Positions 25,600-33,387 of a DNA stretch of 38,404 bases are shown here, in pieces; position 1 is the first letter of the stretch, and each line of letters starts with the position of its first letter. Position numbers and translations under genes: made by a program. The notes beneath the pieces are model-generated. The model was given only the letters and a program-made list of their open reading frames with translations. It searched no databases and was not told the origin of the DNA. Origin of the DNA: Sphingobacteriia bacterium (GTDB lineage: Bacteria > Bacteroidota > Bacteroidia > NS11-12g > UBA9320); NCBI GenBank assembly GCA_008080835.1, contig VMDK01000112.1:1-38404 (forward strand), given 5' to 3'.

Positions 25600-26050
25600 G
25601 CGAGCCATATTCATACTCAGTTTGGGATTGCTCCTGATCCACAGTTCCTGTGGCGACGACAATACCAATCAACAGAGCTTCATTCCCGATGTTCCGGTGA
25701 GCATTACCATCAATACGGATCTGCCGTCCTACTATCATTTGAAAAATCTCGGTGGATTTGAATACCTGGATGGAGGCTATCGTGGGGTGTTGCTCATCCA
25801 TAATTTCGACGATCTGTACTATGCCATTGAACGCACGTGCAGCTTCGAATCCGACAAGGAATGTGCGCATATCTTCGTCGATAGCATGAACTTCCAGCTC
25901 ATGTGCGGACAATATGTCGATACGGGATTCGTAGAATGCTGCGCATCGAAATTCACATTTGACGGCAACGTATTGGAGCCACCGGCTCAGCTACCGCTCA
26001 AATTATATCGAGTCACACCGAACGGAGGGCTGCTCACGATCTCGAATTGA
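25586..26050 (+). CDS. Rieske-fold lipoprotein lacking the usual His ligands
   Basis: A 154-residue lipoprotein (signal to Cys22 in IHSSC). The body follows the Rieske pattern seen in a Bacteroidota group: YRGVLLIHNFDDLYYAIERTC85SF, then FVECCASKFTFDGNVLEPPAQLPLKLY, which mirrors the CPCHGSxF...G.V..GPA..PL..Y end of Rieske domains. However, the C-x-H position reads C85-S-F87 and the C-x-x-H position reads V-E-C-C119, so the histidines that bind the 2Fe-2S cluster are missing. Four other Cys (93, 107, 118, 119) could form disulfides. I chose the ATG at 25586 for a standard signal peptide; it overlaps the previous gene by 14 nt. Confidence 0.7.
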   Translation: MTTAKRAIFILSLGLLLIHSSCGDDNTNQQSFIPDVPVSITINTDLPSYYHLKNLGGFEYLDGGYRGVLLIHNFDDLYYAIERTCSFESDKECAHIFVDSMNFQLMCGQYVDTGFVECCASKFTFDGNVLEPPAQLPLKLYRVTPNGGLLTISN

Positions 26051-26053
26051 CGA

Positions 26054-26443
26054 ATGAGTATGAATATCGAGATAAACGAGGAAGACCTTCGCAAACTGAT
26101 CGTGATCGGTGATCGGGTACTCTTAAAACCCAGAAAGGAACCCAGTAAGATCGGAAGTGGACTATACCTGCCACCGGGAGTTCATAAGAAGGAGGAAGTT
26201 TACACTGGATACGTGCTCAAAGCCGGTCCGGGTTACCCAATACCCGCCATTCAGGACATCGATGAACCTTGGAAAGACAAGCAGGACGATGTCAAATACG
26301 TACCGTTACAGCCCAAGGAAAGTGACCTTGCAGTCTATCTCCAGAAAAACGCCATAGAAATCGTGTTCAACAATGACAGGTACGTCATCGTTCCACAATC
26401 GGCAATTCTATTAGTAATGAGAGACGAAGATCTAACTGACTAG
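26054..26443 (+). CDS. GroES-like co-chaperone family protein
   Basis: A 129-residue protein of the chaperonin-10 fold: the first strand LIVIGDRVLLKPRKEPSK, a GLYLPP segment matching the end of the mobile loop, TGYVLKAGPGYPIPA and the closing RYVIVPQSAILLVM. It is about 30 residues longer than GroES (95-97), with an inserted acidic stretch (75-95, EPWKDKQDDVKYVPLQPKES). No groEL is nearby, so it may be a paralogue rather than the main co-chaperonin. It starts 3 nt after the lipoprotein gene, ends with TAG and is the last gene of the plus-strand run; the convergent DUF4468 gene ends 4 nt away. Confidence 0.82.
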   Translation: MSMNIEINEEDLRKLIVIGDRVLLKPRKEPSKIGSGLYLPPGVHKKEEVYTGYVLKAGPGYPIPAIQDIDEPWKDKQDDVKYVPLQPKESDLAVYLQKNAIEIVFNNDRYVIVPQSAILLVMRDEDLTD

Positions 26444-26447
26444 TGGA

Positions 26448-27305
26448 TTACCACTCGTCTTCTTCGTAGACAGGTTGCTTGCGGCAAGTCTCTTTCAAAC
26501 CGTCGAGCCATCCGTTGATCTTGCGATCTGCAGCCAACAGAATGTTGTCGTTGTCACGAACATTCTGATCCGACTTCATGAGGTACTCGAAGTAAGTACG
26601 ATCACGCTCCTTTTCACCGGCCAAAGGCTCAGCGAGATAAACCAAACGGTTCACTGAGTAGCGGTAACGTCCTTCTCTAATACGGATCTCCATGAAGAAT
26701 TCTACGTCGCCCGACTCCACAGTACGGAAGTCGTTCATCTTGATCTCACAAGGGAAAGAACCCTTCAAGCGGATCTTGTATTCCATCTCACTTGCGTTCA
26801 AGTTGATGTCGTCCATGGTAGTGAGCTTCTTCAATTCTTTTTCGCCGAACTCGTTCTTCATCCAGTCCTTCGCTCGGTGATAGATCGTGTCAACCTCCAC
26901 TTCGAAATCCTCGTCGTCGAGTACATCCACCACACCTGAGTACGATACCAACTCGCGAGTGGAATCATAAGGAGGGACGAAACGCTCGATCGGTTTAACA
27001 ACCACACGTGGTTTCACTACGTAGTTGCCATTGCCGCTATTCCCCGAGCTTTGGTTGTCGAAGTAATCAGATATGTCACTATCGGAACCTCCACTGTAAT
27101 CGCTGCTGTAGTCAGCATCGTCCGAATAGGTGGAATCGCTGTAATCAGAATAATCGTCGCTATAGTCGGAACTATAATCCGAGTCGTAGTACGCGTCGTC
27201 GTCATACTGCGCTGCTGCATCGTACGAAACGGTGCCAAGCGCGGCGAACATCAGGCCTAGTGCGCTGATATTCAATACTTTGTTAAGATACTTTTTCAAT
27301 TTCAC
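26448..27305 (-). CDS. secreted DUF4468-like protein with Asp/Ser/Tyr-rich repeats
   Basis: A 285-residue exported protein. The signal peptide ends near AAAQ (30-33), followed by a low-complexity region (34-93) of SDYSSDYSDDYSD-type repeats rich in Asp, Ser and Tyr, then a Pro/Val linker. The C-terminal domain (about 118-280) with LVSYSGVVDV, TIYHRAKDWMKNEFG and strands RYRYSVNRLVYLAEP resembles DUF4468, a TBP-like fold common in Bacteroidota. A TAnnTTTG promoter element precedes the gene. Function is unknown; the acidic repeats could bind calcium or act as a flexible stalk. Its stop is 4 nt from that of the GroES-like gene. Confidence 0.8.
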   Translation of the reverse strand: MKLKKYLNKVLNISALGLMFAALGTVSYDAAAQYDDDAYYDSDYSSDYSDDYSDYSDSTYSDDADYSSDYSGGSDSDISDYFDNQSSGNSGNGNYVVKPRVVVKPIERFVPPYDSTRELVSYSGVVDVLDDEDFEVEVDTIYHRAKDWMKNEFGEKELKKLTTMDDINLNASEMEYKIRLKGSFPCEIKMNDFRTVESGDVEFFMEIRIREGRYRYSVNRLVYLAEPLAGEKERDRTYFEYLMKSDQNVRDNDNILLAADRKINGWLDGLKETCRKQPVYEEDEW

Positions 27306-27330
27306 TAAAGTGTATTTATGACAGGTTGTG

Positions 27331-27338
27331 CAAAAATA
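27331..27338 (-). promoter_or_regulatory. putative -7 element (TATTTTTG) for the DUF4468 gene
   Basis: TATTTTTG fits TAnnTTTG on the minus strand, 25 nt before the start codon. A TTAG lies 19 nt upstream of it, a weak match to the -33 TTTG. Confidence 0.45.
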
Positions 27339-27399
27339 GAACTATATGTAAGACCGCCTAATCATTTTTTATTCAGCTAATCCAGCAACGTGTCAAACC

Positions 27400-27433
27400 T
27401 TTGTTTAGTATGCGGAGGACAATATTATATTTG
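27400..27433 (+). promoter_or_regulatory. promoter of the M1 peptidase gene
   Basis: TTTG (27400-27403), 22-nt spacer, TATATTTG (27426-27433); both boxes match the Bacteroidota consensus. It is 23 nt before the ATG. Confidence 0.65.
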
Positions 27434-27456
27434 ACCTCCAAAACCACAGCCATCAC

Positions 27457-29367
27457 ATGAGAAACACGATCAGGATCATCGGATTAGGACTGCTCTTCAG
27501 CTTTATATCATGCAAGGAGCATGCCGAAGACAAAGACGATGATCAAACCAACCAAAACACTGAAACCATGACCATAGCTAACGACGTACACTCTTTCGGT
27601 AAACCAAACGAAGTCGCGATCAAGCATATGCATCTCGACCTCGCAATTGACTTCAAGGAAGAGATCCTCCAGGGAAGTGTGCGATTGGATCTTGAGAATA
27701 AAACAGGTTCAGATAAACTGCATTTGGACACCAAAGACCTGACCATTAAAAAGGTCACTTTGGACGATGGCAGTGAAACGAAGTATCAAATAAAGGATGA
27801 GGTCGAGCATCTCGGACAGGAAATGATCGTGGACATCACTCCTGAAACGAAATCGGTGACCATCGAATACGCAACCAGCGAAGAGGCGGAGGCGCTCCAA
27901 TGGCTCTCGCCCGAGCAAACTTCGGGTGGCGAGTACCCCTTCCTTTTCAGTCAGTCACAGGCGATTCTTGCTCGTAGCTGGATCCCTTGTCAGGATGGAC
28001 CAGGTGTGAAATTCACCTATACAGCTAAAATGACCACCGACCCGAATCTCATGGTCCTCATGAGTGCTGAGAACGGTACAGAGAAGAATGCCGACGGGAT
28101 CTACACCTTCAAAATGGAACAACCGGTATCCTCTTATCTCATGGCGTTAACTGCGGGAGATCTGGAATATCGTTCTACCGGAAGAAATTCCGGAGTGTAT
28201 GCCGAGCCAAATATGCTAGAAGCTTCGGCCTGGGAGTTCGCCGATATGCAAAGCATGATCGATTCAGCTGAGGAACTCTATGGTCCCTACCAATGGGGAC
28301 AATACGACGTGGTGGTTCTGCCTCCAAGTTTCCCATTCGGAGGAATGGAAAATCCACGCCTCACTTTCGCGACGCCAACCATCATAGCCGGCGACCGATC
28401 GCTGGTATCACTGATTGCGCATGAGCTTGCGCATTCGTGGTCGGGTAACCTGGTGACCAACGAGACCTGGAACGACTTCTGGTTGAATGAAGGATTCACC
28501 GTGTATTTCGAACAGCGCATCATGGAGAAGATCTACGGACAGGATTACGCCGATATGGAAACCAAGCTCGGTATGGGAGGCCTGAAGGAAACCATCGCAG
28601 ATCTAACTGCTAAAGGCAAAAAAGAAGACACACATCTTTACTTGAACCTCGAAGGGCGCAACCCGGACGACGGACTTACTGATGTGGCATATGAGAAGGG
28701 ACGCTTTTTCCTACAAACCATCGAGAAGGCAGTGGGACGTGAGAAGTTCGACGCATTCCTGAAAGGCTATTTCACCGAAAATGCCTTCAAAGCGATGAAT
28801 ACAGAGCGTTTCCTTGAATACCTCGACGAGCACCTCTATCAAGGAGATGCGGCACTTGCTGATCAGATCAATGCGGATGCATGGGTTTACGGGCCGGGTC
28901 TGCCCGACAATGCACCGGACCCACATTCGAGCGAGCTCGACAAAGTGGAGGCACAGGTAGAAGCATTCGTAGGAGGAACAGCTCCGGCGGATCTCGACAC
29001 TGCAGGTTGGACCACCCACCATTGGCTGTACTTCCTGCGTGCTCTACCCGAAGCATTGACTTCGGAGCAAATGGCCGCACTCGATGCATCATTCGGGTTT
29101 ACCGATAGCGGTAACAGCGAGATCCTTTGCGACTGGTTCCAGCATTGCATCCAAAATGAATACAAGGAAGCTTATCCGAAAATGGAGCACTTCCTGACGC
29201 ATGTCGGTAGACGTAAGTTCCTCACACCACTGTACAAGAGACTGGTGAAGACCGAAGACGGCACGGAATGGGCCAAGCGTGTATTTGAATTGGCGCGTCC
29301 GGGTTACCATTTTGTGTCGGAGAACACGATCCAGGAGCTTCTTTACCCTACTGACTCCAATGAATAA
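27457..29367 (+). CDS. M1 family aminopeptidase (leukotriene A4 hydrolase-like) lipoprotein
   Basis: A 636-residue zinc aminopeptidase anchored as a lipoprotein (FISC, Cys19). The N-terminal beta domain is followed by the substrate-binding G295-G-M-E-N299 motif and the zinc site H322-E-L-A-H326 with the third ligand E345 in WLNEGFT, exactly 18 residues after the second His. The C-terminal region (about 520-636) is the armadillo-like helical domain of the aminopeptidase B/LTA4-hydrolase subfamily. It should remove N-terminal residues from peptides outside the inner membrane. It has its own promoter and overlaps the next gene by 8 nt. Confidence 0.94.
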   Translation: MRNTIRIIGLGLLFSFISCKEHAEDKDDDQTNQNTETMTIANDVHSFGKPNEVAIKHMHLDLAIDFKEEILQGSVRLDLENKTGSDKLHLDTKDLTIKKVTLDDGSETKYQIKDEVEHLGQEMIVDITPETKSVTIEYATSEEAEALQWLSPEQTSGGEYPFLFSQSQAILARSWIPCQDGPGVKFTYTAKMTTDPNLMVLMSAENGTEKNADGIYTFKMEQPVSSYLMALTAGDLEYRSTGRNSGVYAEPNMLEASAWEFADMQSMIDSAEELYGPYQWGQYDVVVLPPSFPFGGMENPRLTFATPTIIAGDRSLVSLIAHELAHSWSGNLVTNETWNDFWLNEGFTVYFEQRIMEKIYGQDYADMETKLGMGGLKETIADLTAKGKKEDTHLYLNLEGRNPDDGLTDVAYEKGRFFLQTIEKAVGREKFDAFLKGYFTENAFKAMNTERFLEYLDEHLYQGDAALADQINADAWVYGPGLPDNAPDPHSSELDKVEAQVEAFVGGTAPADLDTAGWTTHHWLYFLRALPEALTSEQMAALDASFGFTDSGNSEILCDWFQHCIQNEYKEAYPKMEHFLTHVGRRKFLTPLYKRLVKTEDGTEWAKRVFELARPGYHFVSENTIQELLYPTDSNE

Positions 29368-30358
29368 ACTGGACATACACGCTCACATCATGCCCGAAGG
29401 CTGGGATCTTCTCCACGAGAAGTATGGCTACAAGGGATTCATTTATCTGGAAGATGAACCGGGTACGGATGCCAAGCGCATGATGCGAGATGATGGAATG
29501 TTCTTTCGACGCGTTGAGCGAAACTGCTACGACCCGGAAGCGATACTGGAGGATATGGACGCCAATGGCGTCCAGCGTATGACCTTGTGCAATATCCCGG
29601 TGCTTTTCTACTACTGGGCTAAGCCGAAGCATACGCTCGAATGGAGTCAATTCCTGAACGATTTTTATACCAAGATCCAGGAGGATTATTCCGATCGATT
29701 CATAGGACTGGGGACATTACCCATGCAGGATATCGATCTGGCGATCAAAGAGCTCGAGCGATGCAAATCATTGGGACTACCGGGAGTGGAGATCGGTTCA
29801 CATATCGAGGATAAGAACCTCGACGACGAGAGCTTCCATCCATTTTGGCAAGCAGCTCAAGATCTGGAGATGAGCATCTTCATCCATCCATGGGAAATGA
29901 TGGGACAAGCAGATATGAGGAAGTATTGGTTGCCATGGCTGGTAGGTATGCCGGCAGAAACCTCACGAGCTATCTGTTCTATGATGTTCGGCGGTGTATT
30001 CGACAAATTCCCGAAGCTCAAAGTGATGTTCGCTCACGGTGGAGGATCATTTGCGCATACCCTTGGAAGGATCTCCCACGGCTGGCATTGTCGCCCCGAT
30101 CTGGTGAACCTCAACGATGTGAAAGATCCATACGAGTATCGCGGAAAGTTCTGGGTGGATGGCATCACACACGACCAGGACGCACTACGCTATTTGATCA
30201 GTGTGATCGGAGAGGATCGCATTGCCTATGGAACGGATTATCCTTTCCCATTAGGAGATCTGAAGCACGGTCAGTTCATTCTGGAAATGGACGATCTGAG
30301 CACAGAGACTAAAGAGAAGCTCTTCTTTAGGAACGCCGAGGAATTCCTAGGGATCTGA
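29360..30358 (+). CDS. ACMSD-type amidohydrolase (2-amino-3-carboxymuconate-6-semialdehyde decarboxylase)
   Basis: A 332-residue TIM-barrel metal-dependent decarboxylase. The zinc ligands of the ACMSD family are all present: H7-A-H9 in the first strand, H176 in FIHPWEMMG, H226 in FAHGGGSFAHTLGR and D293 in YGTDYPFPLG. ACMSD decarboxylates the ring-opened product of 3-hydroxyanthranilate in tryptophan (kynurenine) degradation; length matches (about 335). Other kynurenine genes are not in this window. I chose the ATG at 29360, overlapping the M1 stop by 8 nt, because the HxH motif lies at residues 7-9. Its TGA abuts the stop of the convergent MarR gene. Confidence 0.9.
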   Translation: MNKLDIHAHIMPEGWDLLHEKYGYKGFIYLEDEPGTDAKRMMRDDGMFFRRVERNCYDPEAILEDMDANGVQRMTLCNIPVLFYYWAKPKHTLEWSQFLNDFYTKIQEDYSDRFIGLGTLPMQDIDLAIKELERCKSLGLPGVEIGSHIEDKNLDDESFHPFWQAAQDLEMSIFIHPWEMMGQADMRKYWLPWLVGMPAETSRAICSMMFGGVFDKFPKLKVMFAHGGGSFAHTLGRISHGWHCRPDLVNLNDVKDPYEYRGKFWVDGITHDQDALRYLISVIGEDRIAYGTDYPFPLGDLKHGQFILEMDDLSTETKEKLFFRNAEEFLGI

Positions 30359-30763
30359 TCATTTGTTATTTGCACGGATGCGATCCAGCATGCCGTTCAA
30401 TTGTTTTACTTCTTTGCGACTGAGATCATAGAAGAACCGATCGAGTAGGTGAATGTCAGCTTCGATCTTTTCCATGAGAGCAATACCTTCCTCTGAAAGC
30501 TCGATTAGCGACTGCCGCTTGTCGGTGGGCTTAGGGGTTTTGACCACAAGACCTCGCGCCACCAGTCGAGACAATAGACGTGAAACGTCGGCATCCTTCT
30601 CAACGATGCGCGATTTAATGTATAGGCTGTTCACTTTACCTGCCTTCGACTGGACGATAACCCGAAGCACATTGTACTGCTGATACGTGATACCGTGGTC
30701 GGCGAAAAAATTCTTGAGATGCTCATTGAGACGGACATTGGTGAGCTGGAAATTAAGCATCAA
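30359..30763 (-). CDS. MarR family regulator with frameshifted 5' end
   Basis: A winged-helix MarR protein: HGITYQQYNVLRVI, the recognition region EKDADVSRLLSRLVARGLVV, the wing KPTDKRQSLIELSEEG and a C-terminal dimerisation helix. As it stands the first start is TTG at 30763 (ATG at 30760), giving 134 residues and a shortened first helix. Upstream, the same frame carries plausible MarR sequence (RKKSFRTSWEKL) without a start, while an ATG at 30818 opens a different frame. The two frames meet at an A7 run (30803-30809); with A6 the protein would begin MKLKKVLRKKSFRTSWEKL. Either the gene is frameshifted or the sequence has one extra base. It lies 38 nt downstream of the hydrolase gene, counted from the ATG at 30818. 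Confidence 0.8.
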   Translation of the reverse strand: MMLNFQLTNVRLNEHLKNFFADHGITYQQYNVLRVIVQSKAGKVNSLYIKSRIVEKDADVSRLLSRLVARGLVVKTPKPTDKRQSLIELSEEGIALMEKIEADIHLLDRFFYDLSRKEVKQLNGMLDRIRANNK

Positions 30764-30856
30764 CTTCTCCCATGAGGTTCTGAACGACTTCTTGCGAAGG
30801 ACTTTTTTTGAGCTTCATTTGATGTTTGAACACCAAATCTAAGAAAATATAGATAC

Positions 30857-31741
30857 CTACGGATGGTTACGCATGATTTCTATGACAGCATCGCGGATAT
30901 ATTCGTGTTTAGTGAAGGGAATGAAATGATTCTCCTCTGGATACATGAATAAGCGAAGGTCTTCACAGTTGACACATTGCTTCTGAATAAAATGCGCATT
31001 ACCGGGTGGAACCAGAAAGTCCTTCTCTCCCTGGACCACGTACATAGGAATGGTGATCCGGCTCCAGTCGGTTAGGATCCTTGTGAGTTCATCTTTGAGA
31101 GGAAGGATCTCATCATTCGAAACGCGCATGGCGGTTGGGAATATCCATCGAAGCAGAGGATGATGCATCGGGCCTCTCCACTTCTCGTTTGGTTCAAGTT
31201 CCGGACTAACCGAACCTGCCACGACCACGCACCCGTGAAGCATGTCATTGTAAAGCATGGCTGCTCGAGCTACAACCGGTCCGCCATAGCTGTGGCCGAT
31301 CAAGATGACTTTCCGTTCTTTGTTTTCTGAGATCAAGGGACCAAGGACCTGAGCCTGTTTGTCGAGGTCCGGTTCTGCATTCCCAAAATCCGAATAGCCA
31401 TAACCCGGTCGGTCGATACACATCATTTCAAAATGTGCCAGCATCACTGAGTCTTTCATGGTATTAAAGAAATCCTGAGACGATCCTGGACTACCATGAA
31501 CATAGATGACTAACGGCTTTTTCTCCCCTTCATTGATGCTTCGATAATTGATGTTCCTTCCGATTGCTTTGTATGAACCGGCATGCAATGTGAGGCTGTC
31601 TTTTTCGAAATCTCGAATGCTCTTTTTGTTGGATGAACGAAACTGAAAACAACCCGCCAGATTCAGAATGATCAGCAATACGATGGGTATCAGAATGACC
31701 CACTTCAATACCTTAAGAGTTCGTTTCAGAAATCGTCTCAT
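30857..31741 (-). CDS. alpha/beta hydrolase, membrane-anchored
   Basis: A 294-residue alpha/beta hydrolase. An N-terminal helix (14-30) ends in LAGC31, so it is either a membrane anchor or a lipoprotein signal. The fold shows the oxyanion HGSPGS (82-87), the nucleophile elbow G149-H-S151-Y-G-G, the acid D241 in GEKDFLVP and the base H272 in ENHFI, a complete catalytic triad. Substrate is unknown. Its ATG lies inside the last 29 nt of the ABC transporter frame, showing it was translationally linked to that gene before the transporter was broken. Confidence 0.88.
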   Translation of the reverse strand: MRRFLKRTLKVLKWVILIPIVLLIILNLAGCFQFRSSNKKSIRDFEKDSLTLHAGSYKAIGRNINYRSINEGEKKPLVIYVHGSPGSSQDFFNTMKDSVMLAHFEMMCIDRPGYGYSDFGNAEPDLDKQAQVLGPLISENKERKVILIGHSYGGPVVARAAMLYNDMLHGCVVVAGSVSPELEPNEKWRGPMHHPLLRWIFPTAMRVSNDEILPLKDELTRILTDWSRITIPMYVVQGEKDFLVPPGNAHFIQKQCVNCEDLRLFMYPEENHFIPFTKHEYIRDAVIEIMRNHP

Positions 31742-33386
31742 TCTCTACAGTATAGGATATGTCACATCGTTTCAACAAGTCGCGATCATGGGAATTGATC
31801 ACCATGATGAGATTTTTAAACTCTTCGCGGATCGCATTGAGAATAGAAACGCGCAAGCGCTCATTCAGATCCGAGAAGCTCTCATCGAATATAAGAAGAT
31901 CAGCCGGTTTGTAGATAGCACGCGCGATGGCAACACGTTGTGCTTCGCCACCACTGATGGTCTTTCCTCCTTCTCCCAGTATCGTATCTATCCCATTGGA
32001 TTGGGAGTCAATGAGTTCAGATAAGTCGCACATATTCAACACCTTATCGAGTCTCTCAGAGTCCGGTTCCAATCCAAAATAGATGTTTTCAGCGATGCTT
32101 CCATGTAGGAAGTAAGGCGACTATCGCACGATAGAAACCCGACTGGTCCGGGTACCCTTAGACGATCCATTGACCAGAATCTGACCTGAGGATGGAGTCA
32201 TTAAGCCGGCAATTGCAAAAGCAAGCGTGGACTTGCCTGAACCGGATGGACCACCAATACCGACTGTCGTCCCTTTCTTGAGGTCGAGATTCACGTTTTT
32301 CAAAATGATCTTGTCACTTCGCTGGATGGAAATGTTGTCAAGTACGAGTCGCTCGACGACCTCATTGCTTGTTGGGTTCGATCTCAATGGCTCCGTATGC
32401 GGTGGGCGGATATTCAGGAGAAAGGGGTATGAGCGAATACTGTTCTGACTGTTCACAATTCGATTGATAGATGGAAGGAGCCGGAACGCGATGGCTGCAA
32501 AAAGAGTGAGTATGCCGATAAATTCCATGGGCTCAGCACCATTTAGCATCGCAGAGATGAGGAGTAAGGAGAGTGCGATGCTCACTTCCAATATACGAGG
32601 AGATAGTACGCCCGAAATGAGGTAGGACTTCTTGCGAAGCTCGAATAGCGAACGAACCTTTGATATGAATCGACCACGTATCCATTGTTGGTTGTTCCAG
32701 AGAGAGATCTCCGGATTTGCAAGTACAGTGGTGCTGATATCCCGATAAAGTGCCGGATACAGATCGTTGATGCTCAACCCAATACGCTCCAGGCCTTTTC
32801 TGCTCCAACGGAGAAGTATCAATGTCAGCGGAGCTGCAACCAATACCAGAACGAGGAGGACTTTGATATTCACAATGGCTGCCGCAGCAACTACCAAGAG
32901 AATGAGAAAAGTTTCGGCAATGATCAATACGGATGGAAGTAAGACCCGGTCATTGAAGTGATTGGTCATTTGCGAAAGCTCGTTCACTACATCAAGACTG
33001 TGGCGCTCATCCAATGATGAGACGTCCGAACAAAGTTGTTCCGAGAATCTGTCATCTATGAATCGCGTAGAGACATGTTGGGACAGGACTATTTGTTTTT
33101 TCTAAAGGAAATACGTGATCACATTCTTAACCACATAAACCAAAACGAGGAATATGAAAGGTGTGATAAGGTCCGTATCTGATTGAAAAATTGTCTGACC
33201 TCCAATCACTAAATCTGATTCCCGGAGAAAGGCAAGACGCAAGATCTTATACAAGGTGTATAGGGCAAGGAGATCCAGACCGACAATCGAGACGGCGATG
33301 AAGAGCAAACGCACCATCCGGGGGCGATCCGTTTTCAGGATCGTCCCGATGAATTGCCACCGACGCCGATAGATCGAAGCTGTCAC
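31713..33386 (-). pseudogene. ABC exporter (membrane domain fused to ATPase) with two in-frame TAG codons
   Basis: Starting at GTG 33386 (1 nt after the rmlA stop) one frame runs 557 codons to 31713, interrupted only by TAG at codon 95 (33104-33102) and codon 422 (32123-32121). The whole is a typical half-ABC exporter: membrane helices in the first 330 residues, Walker A GPSGSGKS (379-386), signature ISGGEAQR (about 477-484), Walker B LLIFDES (D501, E502) and the H-loop His533. The second TAG falls where SIVR(Q)SPYFLHGSIAENI requires the Q-loop glutamine; the first is in YFL(x)KKQIV. Both would be one C-to-T step from CAG. No frameshift or deletion is seen, so the loss is recent or the stops are read through. 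TAG is a true stop for rmlB in the same operon. Confidence 0.8.
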
Positions 33387-33387
33387 A

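Noticed and set aside
28175-29376. Several long frames on both strands inside the M1 peptidase gene
   Set aside because: All overlap a complete conserved peptidase and show no family resemblance or start signals.
31713-33386. Genome-wide reassignment of TAG (and TAA) to glutamine
   Set aside because: Conserved genes here end correctly at TAG (GH3, nrdJ, flippase, dut, DUF4292, GroES-like, rmlB) and at TAA (rmlA, EnvC-like), followed closely by new genes or a terminator. Only site-specific readthrough remains possible.
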